Below the pieces are notes generated by a model. The model did no database searches, had not been told where the DNA came from, and saw nothing but the letters and a program-made list of their open reading frames with translations. A stretch of DNA of 15,693 nucleotides from CG2-30-44-17 sp964344725 (lineage in GTDB: Bacteria > Patescibacteriota > Gracilibacteria > UBA1369 > UBA12470), in assembly GCA_964344725.1 (NCBI GenBank), contig CAYFOI010000029.1, forward strand, positions 1 to 15,693, read 5' to 3'. Positions 7,071 to 13,683 of the stretch are shown here, piece by piece. Within the stretch, counting starts at the first letter, position 1. Every line of letters starts with the position of its first letter. The translations under genes and the position numbers were made by a program.

Positions 7071-7089
7071 AACCCCATCTTGAAATAAA
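7061..7089 (-). promoter_or_regulatory. Candidate promoter for the SLH-PKD gene, overlapping the opposite promoter
   Basis: On the minus strand TATCAT (plus 7061-7066) matches the -10 consensus at five of six positions and lies 27 nt before the ATG, the spacing seen at the other promoters. A weak -35, TTTATT (plus 7084-7089), lies 17 nt upstream. It shares 7065-7066 with the plus-strand TATAAT. Confidence 0.5.
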
Positions 7090-7099
7090 CCAAAGAACC

Positions 7100-8149
7100 A
7101 TGAAAAGAATCTTAACAATCGTTTTCCTATTGCTACTGGCTGGATGTAATAGAGGCACTACTGAACAACCAATCGAATCTATCGTAGAAGAAGAGGAAGA
7201 AACTACTAGTACATGGCCGTTTATTGTAGAGGTCTACGACGAAGAAAAAGCATACAATGGGACAACTCTGCTATACGATGGACACGACCATGATGCACCA
7301 AGAGTTGTCGAAGTAAATATGGAAGGAGAAGTCATTTGGGAGTACGAAATCGATCCAAACTTATCAGAGAATAGAGTAGGAGTTGATACAGAATTAACCA
7401 AAGACGACACAGTCTTGATTACTTTGTCAGGATACGGTGTTTTTGAAGTAAATCGAGATGGAGAGACAGTCTGGTCATACTTTGACCCAGATGTAAGTCA
7501 CGATGCTGACAGATTAGAAAACGGGAACACTCTGGTAGTTTTTGGGAACAGAGATGGAGCCGAAGATGCCCAAGTCAAAGAGGTAAATCCAGACGGTGAA
7601 ATCGTATGGCAGTGGTATGCACAAGATGTTTATGGAGAATCAGAATACGTAGGGATCCTTAATGGAGGTTGGACACACACAAATGGCGCAGAGAGGCTTG
7701 AGAATGGGAATACTTTAGTAAATATAAGGAATTTCAACCTTACAGTAATTGTTGATCCAGAAGGAAACATCGTCAAAGAGTATGATTGGACGCAGTATGG
7801 AGAGGATGTCGATCCCCATGAAGCGGAAGCAAATGAAGATGCAATATTAGTCTGTCTTCAACGGGACGCGGACTATGCAGCTGTAGAAATAGATATGCAA
7901 ACAAATGAGATAATCTGGGAATATAGCACAGACGGAATACGCACAAGCCGCGACTGTGATAGATTGCCGAATGGAAACACCTTGATAGTAACGGTCATGA
8001 CAGGTAAAGATAACAACTCAGCTATCATCGAAGTAACACCTGACGGAGAAATCGTTTGGCAAATGACGCTGGATGTTCCGCTCACAGAAGAAGATATCCC
8101 AGGGGGAGGGCCTGGGTATTTCTATAAAGCGGAGAGGATTGGGTATTAA
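7100..8149 (+). CDS. Lipoprotein with arylsulfotransferase-like (ASST) beta-propeller
   Basis: The 349-residue product starts with a lipoprotein signal ending in LLLLAGC (C16), then an acidic linker (about 29-40), so the body should sit outside the membrane. The remainder is a propeller built from blades of two kinds: strands V-x-P-D-G-E-I-V-W-x-[WM] (EVNMEGEVIWEYE, EVNPDGEIVWQWY, EVTPDGEIVWQMT) and loops R-L-x-N-G-N-T-L-[VI] (138, 199, 288). This is the signature of the arylsulfotransferase/ASST-like superfamily. H134 (SHDADRL), H193 (WTHTNGAERL) and H240 (DPHEAEAN) sit just before or within the blade loops, where the family's active-site histidines occur. Whether it is a sulfotransferase or only a binding propeller cannot be told. 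It is divergent from the SLH-PKD gene, which suggests linked surface roles. Confidence 0.87.
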   Translation: MKRILTIVFLLLLAGCNRGTTEQPIESIVEEEEETTSTWPFIVEVYDEEKAYNGTTLLYDGHDHDAPRVVEVNMEGEVIWEYEIDPNLSENRVGVDTELTKDDTVLITLSGYGVFEVNRDGETVWSYFDPDVSHDADRLENGNTLVVFGNRDGAEDAQVKEVNPDGEIVWQWYAQDVYGESEYVGILNGGWTHTNGAERLENGNTLVNIRNFNLTVIVDPEGNIVKEYDWTQYGEDVDPHEAEANEDAILVCLQRDADYAAVEIDMQTNEIIWEYSTDGIRTSRDCDRLPNGNTLIVTVMTGKDNNSAIIEVTPDGEIVWQMTLDVPLTEEDIPGGGPGYFYKAERIGY

Positions 8150-8204
8150 TTCAAGGCATCAGAAAGGAAGTACAACTATTTAATAAATCTCAAAGCTCAA
8201 ATAA

Positions 8205-8234
8205 TTGACTTTTTGAATATGAGCAGAGTATGTT
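8205..8234 (+). promoter_or_regulatory. Candidate promoter for the coiled-coil gene at 8264
   Basis: TTGACT (8205-8210) and TATGTT (8229-8234) are separated by 18 nt. The -10 ends 29 nt before the ATG, as at other promoters here. The rest of the 114-bp gap (8150-8263) shows no terminator hairpin for the upstream gene. Confidence 0.5.
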
Positions 8235-8263
8235 GGCAGCCCATTTGACGTAACAAAAATAAA

Positions 8264-8683
8264 ATGAACAACGAAGAACAAATACTGGAAATCGTGCGTA
8301 AAAATAGTAAGACGTTGGACAGACACGGTGTAATCTTGGCCGAGCACAGTACAATGTTGAGAGAGCACAGCGCAATGTTAAGAGAGCACAGTACAATGTT
8401 GAGAGAGCACAGCACAATGTTAAGAAAGCATAGCAAAATCTTAAGTAAGAACAACGCAATACTAGGCAGACATAGCGAAGAATTGGTAGATCATAAAAGC
8501 GATATCGCATGGATAAAAGCGAACATGGCAACCAAGCAAGATTTCGCAAAAATATCTGAAACATTAGACAGAATACTTGCGATGGTGACAGGAAATGCTC
8601 AAGAGATGACTATGACGAAAAGGGAGATGGGAAGACATGATGCAAGAATAACCAAACTTGAGCAGACGGTAGGAGTAGCTTAA
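8264..8683 (+). CDS. Heptad-repeat coiled-coil protein with a histidine stripe
   Basis: The 139-residue protein has no signal or membrane segment. Residues 13-82 form ten uninterrupted heptads of pattern [ERK]-H-S-x-[MI]-L-R (KNSKTLD, RHGVILA, EHSTMLR, EHSAMLR, EHSTMLR, EHSTMLR, KHSKILS, KNNAILG, RHSEELV, DHKSDIA). Leu occupies one repeated position and His another three or four residues away, so if Leu is at 'a', His falls at 'd' of a parallel coiled coil. Residues 88-139 (MATKQDFAKISETLDRILAMV, then MGRHDARITKLEQTVG) are also helical. It is probably an oligomeric rod. Similar LxEHgxiL repeats are familiar from bacterial proteins of unknown function. It has its own promoter, and its stop codon lies at the foot of the convergent proS terminator. 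Confidence 0.83.
   Translation: MNNEEQILEIVRKNSKTLDRHGVILAEHSTMLREHSAMLREHSTMLREHSTMLRKHSKILSKNNAILGRHSEELVDHKSDIAWIKANMATKQDFAKISETLDRILAMVTGNAQEMTMTKREMGRHDARITKLEQTVGVA
8342..8425 (+). repeat. 21-bp tandem repeat, four in-frame units (A-B-A-B' order)
   Basis: Units begin at 8342, 8363, 8384 and 8405. Units 1 and 3 are identical; units 2 and 4 differ from each other at one base. The alternation shows that a 42-bp pair was duplicated. More diverged units continue on both sides at the protein level. Each unit is one heptad, so expansion or loss changes the coiled-coil length by whole turns without a frameshift. Confidence 0.92.
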
Positions 8684-8719
8684 AAAAGCAAATATTGAAG
8701 AGCATGGCAAATATTTGCT
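8682..8719 (-). terminator. Rho-independent terminator for proS
   Basis: A perfect 10-bp stem AGCAAATATT (8687-8696) / AATATTTGCT (8710-8719) has a 13-nt loop. On the minus strand it is followed by five T (8686-8682), which fits termination of proS transcription 120-160 bp past its stop. On the plus strand no T run follows. It touches the stop codon of the gene at 8264-8683. The stem is AT-rich, hence moderate strength. Confidence 0.7.
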
Positions 8720-8730
8720 CAACAAAAAAT

Positions 8731-8745
8731 TTTTGGCGATTAGAC
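8731..8745. repeat. Degenerate fragment of the structured element
   Basis: TTTTGGCGATTAGAC matches the left arm of the element copies (TTTTGGCGATAGAC) with one extra T. It lies about 45 bp left of copy 2, and no matching right arm follows it. It may be a decayed copy or a leftover of a duplication. Confidence 0.5.
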
Positions 8746-8771
8746 ACTGGACGTGAGGAACATTTTAGCCA

Positions 8772-8840
8772 AGGAATTTTGGCGATAGACGAAAGAACGT
8801 ACTTGTACGTAAGTGAAAGAGTCTATCGACCAAAATTCCT
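8772..8840 (-). repeat. Structured inverted-repeat element, copy 2 (3' of proS)
   Basis: The outer arms AGGAATTTTGG (8772-8782) and CCAAAATTCCT (8830-8840) pair over 11 bp. The inner arms CGATAGAC (8783-8790) and GTCTATCG (8821-8828) pair over 8 bp, with a single bulged A at 8829. The 30-nt interior has GAAAGA on each side of a central ACTT/AAGT hairpin (8801-8804 with 8811-8814) around the self-complementary GTACGT. The right arm overlaps the proS stop codon (8839-8841), so in the mRNA the hairpin starts at the stop. Blocks 8776-8804 and 8809-8829 are identical to copy 1. Confidence 0.85.
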
Positions 8841-10254
8841 AATATGCCTTCGCAAAATAAACCTTATTCATCCCTTCCTTGCCGCAAAGCACACACTTGC
8901 ATTTGCACTCTTCCTCGTGGATTACGCGGATAGTCGCCTTGGTCTCTTCCTGAATCTTGATTTCGCAATCTTCATTGCCGCACCATCCGGTTAGAATAAA
9001 TCCACCGTTTTCTTCGAGAACTTTTTTAAACTCATCATAAGACTCGACTTCACGAGTATTCTCCTCTTGATAAGCAAGAGCTTGGTTGTACATGTTCTCC
9101 TGAATCTCCTCCAAAAGTTTAGGGATAACTGTAAAAAGCTCAGAAAGTTCATAGGTTATCTTCTCCGATGTGTCACGACGTGCAACAACGCAAGAACCGT
9201 TCTCGAGATCACGAGGGCCAATTTCGATACGAATAGGTACGCCTTTAACCTCCCATTCAGCGAATTTATAGCCAGGAGTTACGGTATCACGATCATCAAC
9301 TTCGCTACGGACATTCTTGAGATCAGAAACAACTTGATTACAAGCTGCAAGCACCCTGTCTCGTGAATCATCTTTCAAAATAGGAACAACAACAACTTGA
9401 GTAGGTGCAACTCTAGGAGGCAAACGAAGCCCCTGCTCGTCGCCATGAACAACGATAAGAGTTCCAATTAAACGAGTCGAAACTCCCCAAGAAGTCTGCC
9501 AAACCTTCTGTAATTGGCCGTTCTCATCCTGATACTGAATATTAAAAGAATCTGAAAAAGTTGTGCCAAGATTGTGCGAAGTTCCTGCTTGAATAGCTTT
9601 TCCATCACGAGCAAGCGCTTCCGTACACAATGTATAGAGTGCTCCAGCGAACTTCTCACGATCACTCTTGCGGCCTGTCAGAACAGGCAACGCCAAAAAC
9701 TCCTTATCAAAATCCTCATACATCTTAAGCGCACGATGAGCTTCTTCATCAGCTCCAGCTTTGTCTTTGTGAGCTGTATGACCTTCTTGCCAAAGGAACT
9801 CAGTAGTCCTAAGAAAAGGCCGAGTCCTCATCTCCCAACGAACGATGTTTGCCCATTGATTAATTAGGAGAGGAAGATCACGATGGCTTTGAATCCAATC
9901 CGAAAAAGTATCATACATAATAGTCTCCGAAGTAGGTCTAACAACCAATTTCTCAGTCAGTTCCTTCCCTCCACCATGAGTCACAACAGCACACTCAGGC
10001 GCGAATCCTTCAACATGTTCTTTTTCACGCTGCAAAAAGCTCTCAGGTATAAAAAGAGGGAAATAAACATTCTTAACGCCAGCATCCTTAATGCGACGAT
10101 CAAGTTCGCCTTGCAAATGCTCCCAGATAGCATAGCCGTAAGGTTTAATAACCATACAGCCTTTAATCTTCGAGTAATCCGCAAGATCAGCCATCTTTAC
10201 GACATCGAGATACCATTGTGAGAAATCTTCTGATTGAGGAGTTATTTTAGACAT
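8839..10254 (-). CDS. proS: Prolyl-tRNA synthetase, short (archaeal/eukaryotic-like) form
   Basis: ProS charges tRNA-Pro with proline in the cytoplasm using ATP. The 471-residue protein lacks the large editing insertion of the long bacterial type and matches the short type in length. Class II motifs are visible: motif 1 near KNVYFPLFIPES (61-72), PTSE at 107-110, motif 2 RWEMRTRPFLRTTEFLWQEG (139-158) followed by HTAH (159-162), the substrate-site AGTSHNLG (223-230), and motif 3 HGDEQGLRLPPRVAP (270-284). The anticodon-binding domain spans about 285-385. The C-terminal domain has a cysteine cluster (C425, C430, C450, C452, C454, C457) of the zinc-binding kind, and the protein ends in the KAY-type C-terminal tyrosine of the family. 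It starts at ATG without a Shine-Dalgarno; a GTAG heptamer array lies directly upstream. The 3' end carries the structured element, then a terminator. Confidence 0.96.
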   Translation of the reverse strand: MSKITPQSEDFSQWYLDVVKMADLADYSKIKGCMVIKPYGYAIWEHLQGELDRRIKDAGVKNVYFPLFIPESFLQREKEHVEGFAPECAVVTHGGGKELTEKLVVRPTSETIMYDTFSDWIQSHRDLPLLINQWANIVRWEMRTRPFLRTTEFLWQEGHTAHKDKAGADEEAHRALKMYEDFDKEFLALPVLTGRKSDREKFAGALYTLCTEALARDGKAIQAGTSHNLGTTFSDSFNIQYQDENGQLQKVWQTSWGVSTRLIGTLIVVHGDEQGLRLPPRVAPTQVVVVPILKDDSRDRVLAACNQVVSDLKNVRSEVDDRDTVTPGYKFAEWEVKGVPIRIEIGPRDLENGSCVVARRDTSEKITYELSELFTVIPKLLEEIQENMYNQALAYQEENTREVESYDEFKKVLEENGGFILTGWCGNEDCEIKIQEETKATIRVIHEEECKCKCVLCGKEGMNKVYFAKAY

Positions 10255-10256
10255 AG

Positions 10257-10292
10257 TGAGGTAGTGAGTAATACGTAGTACATAGTAATATG
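10257..10292 (+). repeat. GTAG-type heptamer array C upstream of proS
   Basis: Units are TGAGGTAG (8 nt), TGAGTAA, TACGTAG, TACATAG, TAATATG. TACATAG recurs at 870-876, and the 12-mer GTAGTACATAGT is shared by 866-877 and 10275-10286. The array begins two bases upstream of the proS ATG and so probably forms its 5' leader or promoter region. Confidence 0.62.
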
Positions 10293-10294
10293 TG

Positions 10295-10309
10295 CCTAGT
10301 TATTCTAGG
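10295..10309. promoter_or_regulatory. Small inverted repeat between divergent genes
   Basis: CCTAG-TTATT-CTAGG is a perfect 5-bp inverted repeat around 5 nt, between proS and the SLH-propeller gene. It could be an operator or a chance palindrome. I found no convincing proS promoter nearby. Confidence 0.3.
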
Positions 10310-10360
10310 GGAAAGACATGCAAAATTCCAAGTGAAATCGTAACTTTCTATGTCAATTCG

Positions 10361-10369
10361 TGTTATAAG
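10361..10369 (+). promoter_or_regulatory. Extended -10 promoter for the SLH-propeller gene
   Basis: TGTTATAAG is an extended -10 with five of six consensus bases in the hexamer (10364-10369). It ends 32 nt before the ATG at 10402. No good -35 is seen at 17 nt (TAACTT, 10341-10346). An ACATGC/GCATGT pair (around 10316 and 10371) brackets the region; its meaning is unclear. Confidence 0.6.
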
Positions 10370-10401
10370 TGCATGTGAAAGTATTTTTAAACACATGAAA
10401 A

Positions 10402-12828
10402 ATGAAAAAACTACTATCTATATTAGCGATTGTTGGAGTCTTTGCGGCATCTATACCGATGTCAACGGCGACAGAATCTGATTTAGCATTCTCAGACCTT
10501 GATTCAAGTGATCCCAGCTTAGAAGCTATAGAATATTTAGCAGAAAACGGAATAGTCGAAGGCTATGAAGATGGGACTTTTCAATCTCAAACCAAAATAA
10601 ACAGGGCGGAATTCATGAAGATCATTGTAGAGAGTCTAACAGATGACGCAGAGGGATCTTACTGCTTCCCAGATGTTGAGGACGAATGGTTCGCAAAATA
10701 TATTTGCTATGGAAAAGAAATCGGACTTGTTGAAGGCTATCCAGATGGGGAATTTAAACCAGGAAACGAAATCAATTTTGCAGAAGCTAGCAAAATCATA
10801 GTCAGCGCATTTGGACTTGAGGGAGGTGAAGAAGGAGAGAGTTGGTATCAAGAATATGTAGAGGCTCTAGTAGATCAAAATGCTGTGCCAATATCTATAA
10901 GCGGACTTGATAAAGAGATAGCTCGTGGAGAGATGGCAGAAGTGATTTGGCGTGTCCAAGAAGAGGTCACAGATCTAAATTCTCTCAAATACGAAGAACT
11001 AGAAGGACGGCTAGTATCAGTTGAATCCGAAGAAGAGTTTGTTGAGCTATTTTTGAGTGATCCAGATATCTATGATTGGGGATGGCTGGACTACTACGCA
11101 GAAGACGAGGTGACAGCGACTTCATCGGATTCGGACTCTGGCTCAGATTCATCTGACGACTATTCAAGTACCAATGTACAGGTTGAGAATGTCGATGAAG
11201 CTGACATCGTTAAGAACGATGGGGAGTATATCTACATGATAAAAGGTGATGACGATACTGTGAGGATAATCGATGCTTATCCGGCAGATGAAATGCAAGA
11301 GGTAGCACAAATAGAGTTCGGCAACTATTTCTATCCATATGAACTGTATTTAGACGACGACACACTTGTGGTTATTGGAAATAGCTACAACTATGATGTT
11401 TTTGATTATGGGTTTGAAGAAACTGTAGATTATTATTATCACTCAGAAAGAACATCTGTATTCACATATGATATCGAGGATCGCAGCAATCCTGAACTTA
11501 TAAGAGAGATGGAATTCGATGGGTATTATGATGATTCGAGAAAGATTGATGACACTCTTTATTTAATCTTAGACAAATCAGATTTCAACTATTACGCGTA
11601 TGGTTATGATCCAGAAACTATTCATGTAGAAGAAGTTCTCCCTCGTTATTACGATTCAGAACTAGGCGAAGAAGATTACATGGTTGAATGTACAGATATT
11701 AAATATCTACCACGTGAACGTTATTTAGAATACTTGATAACTGCAGCAATTCCTCTAGATAGTGAAGATGGAGAGATCGATTTCGAAATACTTGTTGGTA
11801 GCAGTGAAAACGTTTATTCGTCTCGAGACAACCTATATGTCGCAGCAACAAATTACGATAGCGATTGGTACTACTACGATTGGAGTAACTCAAAAACTCT
11901 CATTCATAAATTCGCACTAAGCGAAGGCGAAATCGAATATGACCATAGCGGAGAAGTACAAGGCACAATCCTAAATCAGTTCAGCATGGATGAACACGAT
12001 GGCTATTTCCGGATAGCGACAACAAAAGGCAGTGTTTGGGACACAGAAGTACCTTCGACTAACAACTTATATATTTTAGACGGAAGCATGGATGTTGTTG
12101 GATCGGTAGAAGGCCTAGCACCAGGAGAAACAATATACTCTGCTAGATTTTCAGGAGACACAGGATACATCGTTACTTTCAAGAAAATCGATCCACTTTT
12201 CGTACTAGATTTATCAGACCCAACTAATCCAGAGGTAGAAGGCGAACTAAAAATTCCTGGTTACAGCGATTACTTGCAGCCCTATGGGGATGATTATTTG
12301 ATAGGATTCGGAAAAGATGCCGAAGAAGCTAGCGAAGAAGAGGAAGAAGCACGAGGGTTAGACTTTGCATGGTATCAAGGATTGAAAATATCACTTTTCG
12401 ATGTCAGCGACTTAGAAAATCCTGTCCAGCTATTCAGCACCGGGATAGGAGATCGAGGTACGACAAGTGACCTCTTGTATAACCACAAAGCGCTATTGTT
12501 TGACGAGGATCAAGGACTGATGGCTTTTCCAGTGTTGCTTGCGGAAGTAGAAGACGAAGATGCATCTGCAAATACATCTGGAGAATACGTTTATCAAGGC
12601 GCATATATCTATGATATTAATCTGGCAACAGGTTTCGATCTTCAAGGCACAATAACCCATTACGATGAAGACGTTTACGCAGAAAGCTATTGGTATTACT
12701 ACTACGACGAAGACGAAATCGTGCGAATAATCTATATCGGCGACAACTTTTACACCATCTCAGATAGTATGATAAAAGCTAGTGATATGGACACACTGGA
12801 AGAGACGACTAGATTGGAGCTGCAATAA
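10402..12828 (+). CDS. Surface protein: three S-layer homology domains plus C-terminal secreted beta-propeller
   Basis: The 808-residue protein has a signal peptide (MKKLLSILAIVGVFAASIPMSTA). Three SLH domains follow, at about 28-80 (GIVEGYEDGTF, INRAE), 87-137 (GLVEGYPDGEF, INFAE) and a diverged third at 146-187 (IARGE). A Ser/Asp linker (about 239-255) leads to TNVQVENVDEADIVKNDGEY (257-276), the hallmark opening of the secreted beta-propeller family PF09826, which fills the rest to 808. The propeller is very rich in Tyr and Asp/Glu. Members are usually surface proteins of unknown function; here the SLH domains would hold it in the S-layer or cell wall. The ATG at 10395 is in another frame, so 10402 is the start. 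It has the same SLH anchoring as the protein at 4718-7033 but at the opposite end of the chain. Confidence 0.93.
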   Translation: MKKLLSILAIVGVFAASIPMSTATESDLAFSDLDSSDPSLEAIEYLAENGIVEGYEDGTFQSQTKINRAEFMKIIVESLTDDAEGSYCFPDVEDEWFAKYICYGKEIGLVEGYPDGEFKPGNEINFAEASKIIVSAFGLEGGEEGESWYQEYVEALVDQNAVPISISGLDKEIARGEMAEVIWRVQEEVTDLNSLKYEELEGRLVSVESEEEFVELFLSDPDIYDWGWLDYYAEDEVTATSSDSDSGSDSSDDYSSTNVQVENVDEADIVKNDGEYIYMIKGDDDTVRIIDAYPADEMQEVAQIEFGNYFYPYELYLDDDTLVVIGNSYNYDVFDYGFEETVDYYYHSERTSVFTYDIEDRSNPELIREMEFDGYYDDSRKIDDTLYLILDKSDFNYYAYGYDPETIHVEEVLPRYYDSELGEEDYMVECTDIKYLPRERYLEYLITAAIPLDSEDGEIDFEILVGSSENVYSSRDNLYVAATNYDSDWYYYDWSNSKTLIHKFALSEGEIEYDHSGEVQGTILNQFSMDEHDGYFRIATTKGSVWDTEVPSTNNLYILDGSMDVVGSVEGLAPGETIYSARFSGDTGYIVTFKKIDPLFVLDLSDPTNPEVEGELKIPGYSDYLQPYGDDYLIGFGKDAEEASEEEEEARGLDFAWYQGLKISLFDVSDLENPVQLFSTGIGDRGTTSDLLYNHKALLFDEDQGLMAFPVLLAEVEDEDASANTSGEYVYQGAYIYDINLATGFDLQGTITHYDEDVYAESYWYYYYDEDEIVRIIYIGDNFYTISDSMIKASDMDTLEETTRLELQ

Positions 12829-12861
12829 CAGTAGGCAACAAGACATGATGACATGGCCGAG

Positions 12862-12890
12862 TTGACGAAGCCACGAAAAAAGCATAGGGT
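12862..12890 (+). promoter_or_regulatory. Candidate promoter for the gene at 12920
   Basis: TTGACG (12862-12867) is followed after 17 nt by TAGGGT (12885-12890). The -10 is poor, but the -35 is nearly consensus and the distance to the ATG (29 nt) matches the other promoters. The alternative TATAAA at 12904-12909 would leave almost no leader. The 91-bp gap holds no clear terminator for the upstream gene. Confidence 0.45.
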
Positions 12891-12919
12891 CGCACCTTTG
12901 TCATATAAAAAAGACACAG

Positions 12920-13678
12920 ATGCGTCCTAGATCTAAAGCGGACAATATCTTCAGGGAATTTCTCTATGAAGAAGCTGCCGCACTTCAGCAACAAGCGGAA
13001 GGCCCGCTATTAACGGAGGCAGAGCTGGCGAATAAGTTAAAATTAAGTGAATTAGAATCTGTTAGGGGACTTACTAGAGCCAGAGTTGACGCACTTTTAG
13101 AAAAATTGGATAGAGGAGATACAGTCGAAGAACCCGAGATTACAGAGCAGCCATCACTGTACGACCTAATTAAGGAGTATTTAAGAGCAAAAGCTGGTGT
13201 TACCGATAGGCAAACATACAACCAAGCTGTTTTTGGACTCAATAGATTCAATCAAGAAACTATCAGAAAAAAAGGATTTAAAGGGGTTCCTAGGTCTAGA
13301 GCTGGTTATTTTCACAGAGAGGCTGTACTTCCAGGTCAATTAGCAAGCTTTATACTAGGGAAACAAATACCTACAAACAATGTAAATACACAGGATTACC
13401 TGGAAATAGGAGACATCTTATATGGTCCAATGGATATGACAGACGTTAGAAAAAAACTTCTTAGTGCTATGTGGTACGCAGGAGTAACAGATATGCAAAC
13501 ACCAATGACTAATAAACAGATAGGAACATTAAATGCAATGGTTAGAGATGGGAAAACAGCATTATCTCGAGTAATACCTGACATGTCAGTGTTATATACA
13601 ATGCTTTCGGGGGAACTACGTCGCTTACCTATAGATAGGAAAAGAGAGCTTCTACGTGCGTTCGTAAATTCCGATTAA
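12920..13678 (+). CDS. Orphan basic soluble protein
   Basis: I do not recognise this 252-residue protein. There is no signal peptide, membrane segment or cysteine. Residues 1-70 are helical; LTEAELANKLKLSELESVRGLTRARVDALLEKL has the look of two helical units, and a helix-turn-helix is possible but not convincing. Residues 78-135 (LYDLIKEYLRAKAGVTDRQ to RKKGFKGVPRSRAGYFHREA) are strongly basic. Residues 160-252 are helical (TDVRKKLLSAMWYAGVTDMQTP, ALSRVIPDMSVLYTMLSGELRRLPIDRKRELLRAF). Basic patches could mean nucleic-acid binding; that is inference. It has its own candidate promoter and runs head-on into the membrane-protein gene at 13684 with only 5 bp between stop codons, so neither gene has a separate intergenic terminator. 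Confidence 0.75.
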   Translation: MRPRSKADNIFREFLYEEAAALQQQAEGPLLTEAELANKLKLSELESVRGLTRARVDALLEKLDRGDTVEEPEITEQPSLYDLIKEYLRAKAGVTDRQTYNQAVFGLNRFNQETIRKKGFKGVPRSRAGYFHREAVLPGQLASFILGKQIPTNNVNTQDYLEIGDILYGPMDMTDVRKKLLSAMWYAGVTDMQTPMTNKQIGTLNAMVRDGKTALSRVIPDMSVLYTMLSGELRRLPIDRKRELLRAFVNSD

Positions 13679-13683
13679 ACAGA

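Noticed and set aside
8342..8446. Short regular repeats as a possible CRISPR array
   Set aside because: The 21-bp units are contiguous with no spacers, keep the reading frame and encode coiled-coil heptads.
4617..8840. The paired elements as integron attC sites
   Set aside because: They lack the GTTRRRY/RYYYAAC ends expected of attC sites, and no integrase gene is present.
8695..8994. 99-codon plus-strand frame across the structured element and the proS 3' end
   Set aside because: Half of it is antisense to the conserved proS C-terminus and the other half runs through the hairpin element; no protein features.
12904..12909. TATAAA as the -10 box of the gene at 12920
   Set aside because: It would leave a leader of only a few bases, unlike the other promoters, and lacks a -35; TTGACG-17-TAGGGT fits the usual spacing better, though a nearly leaderless mRNA cannot be excluded.
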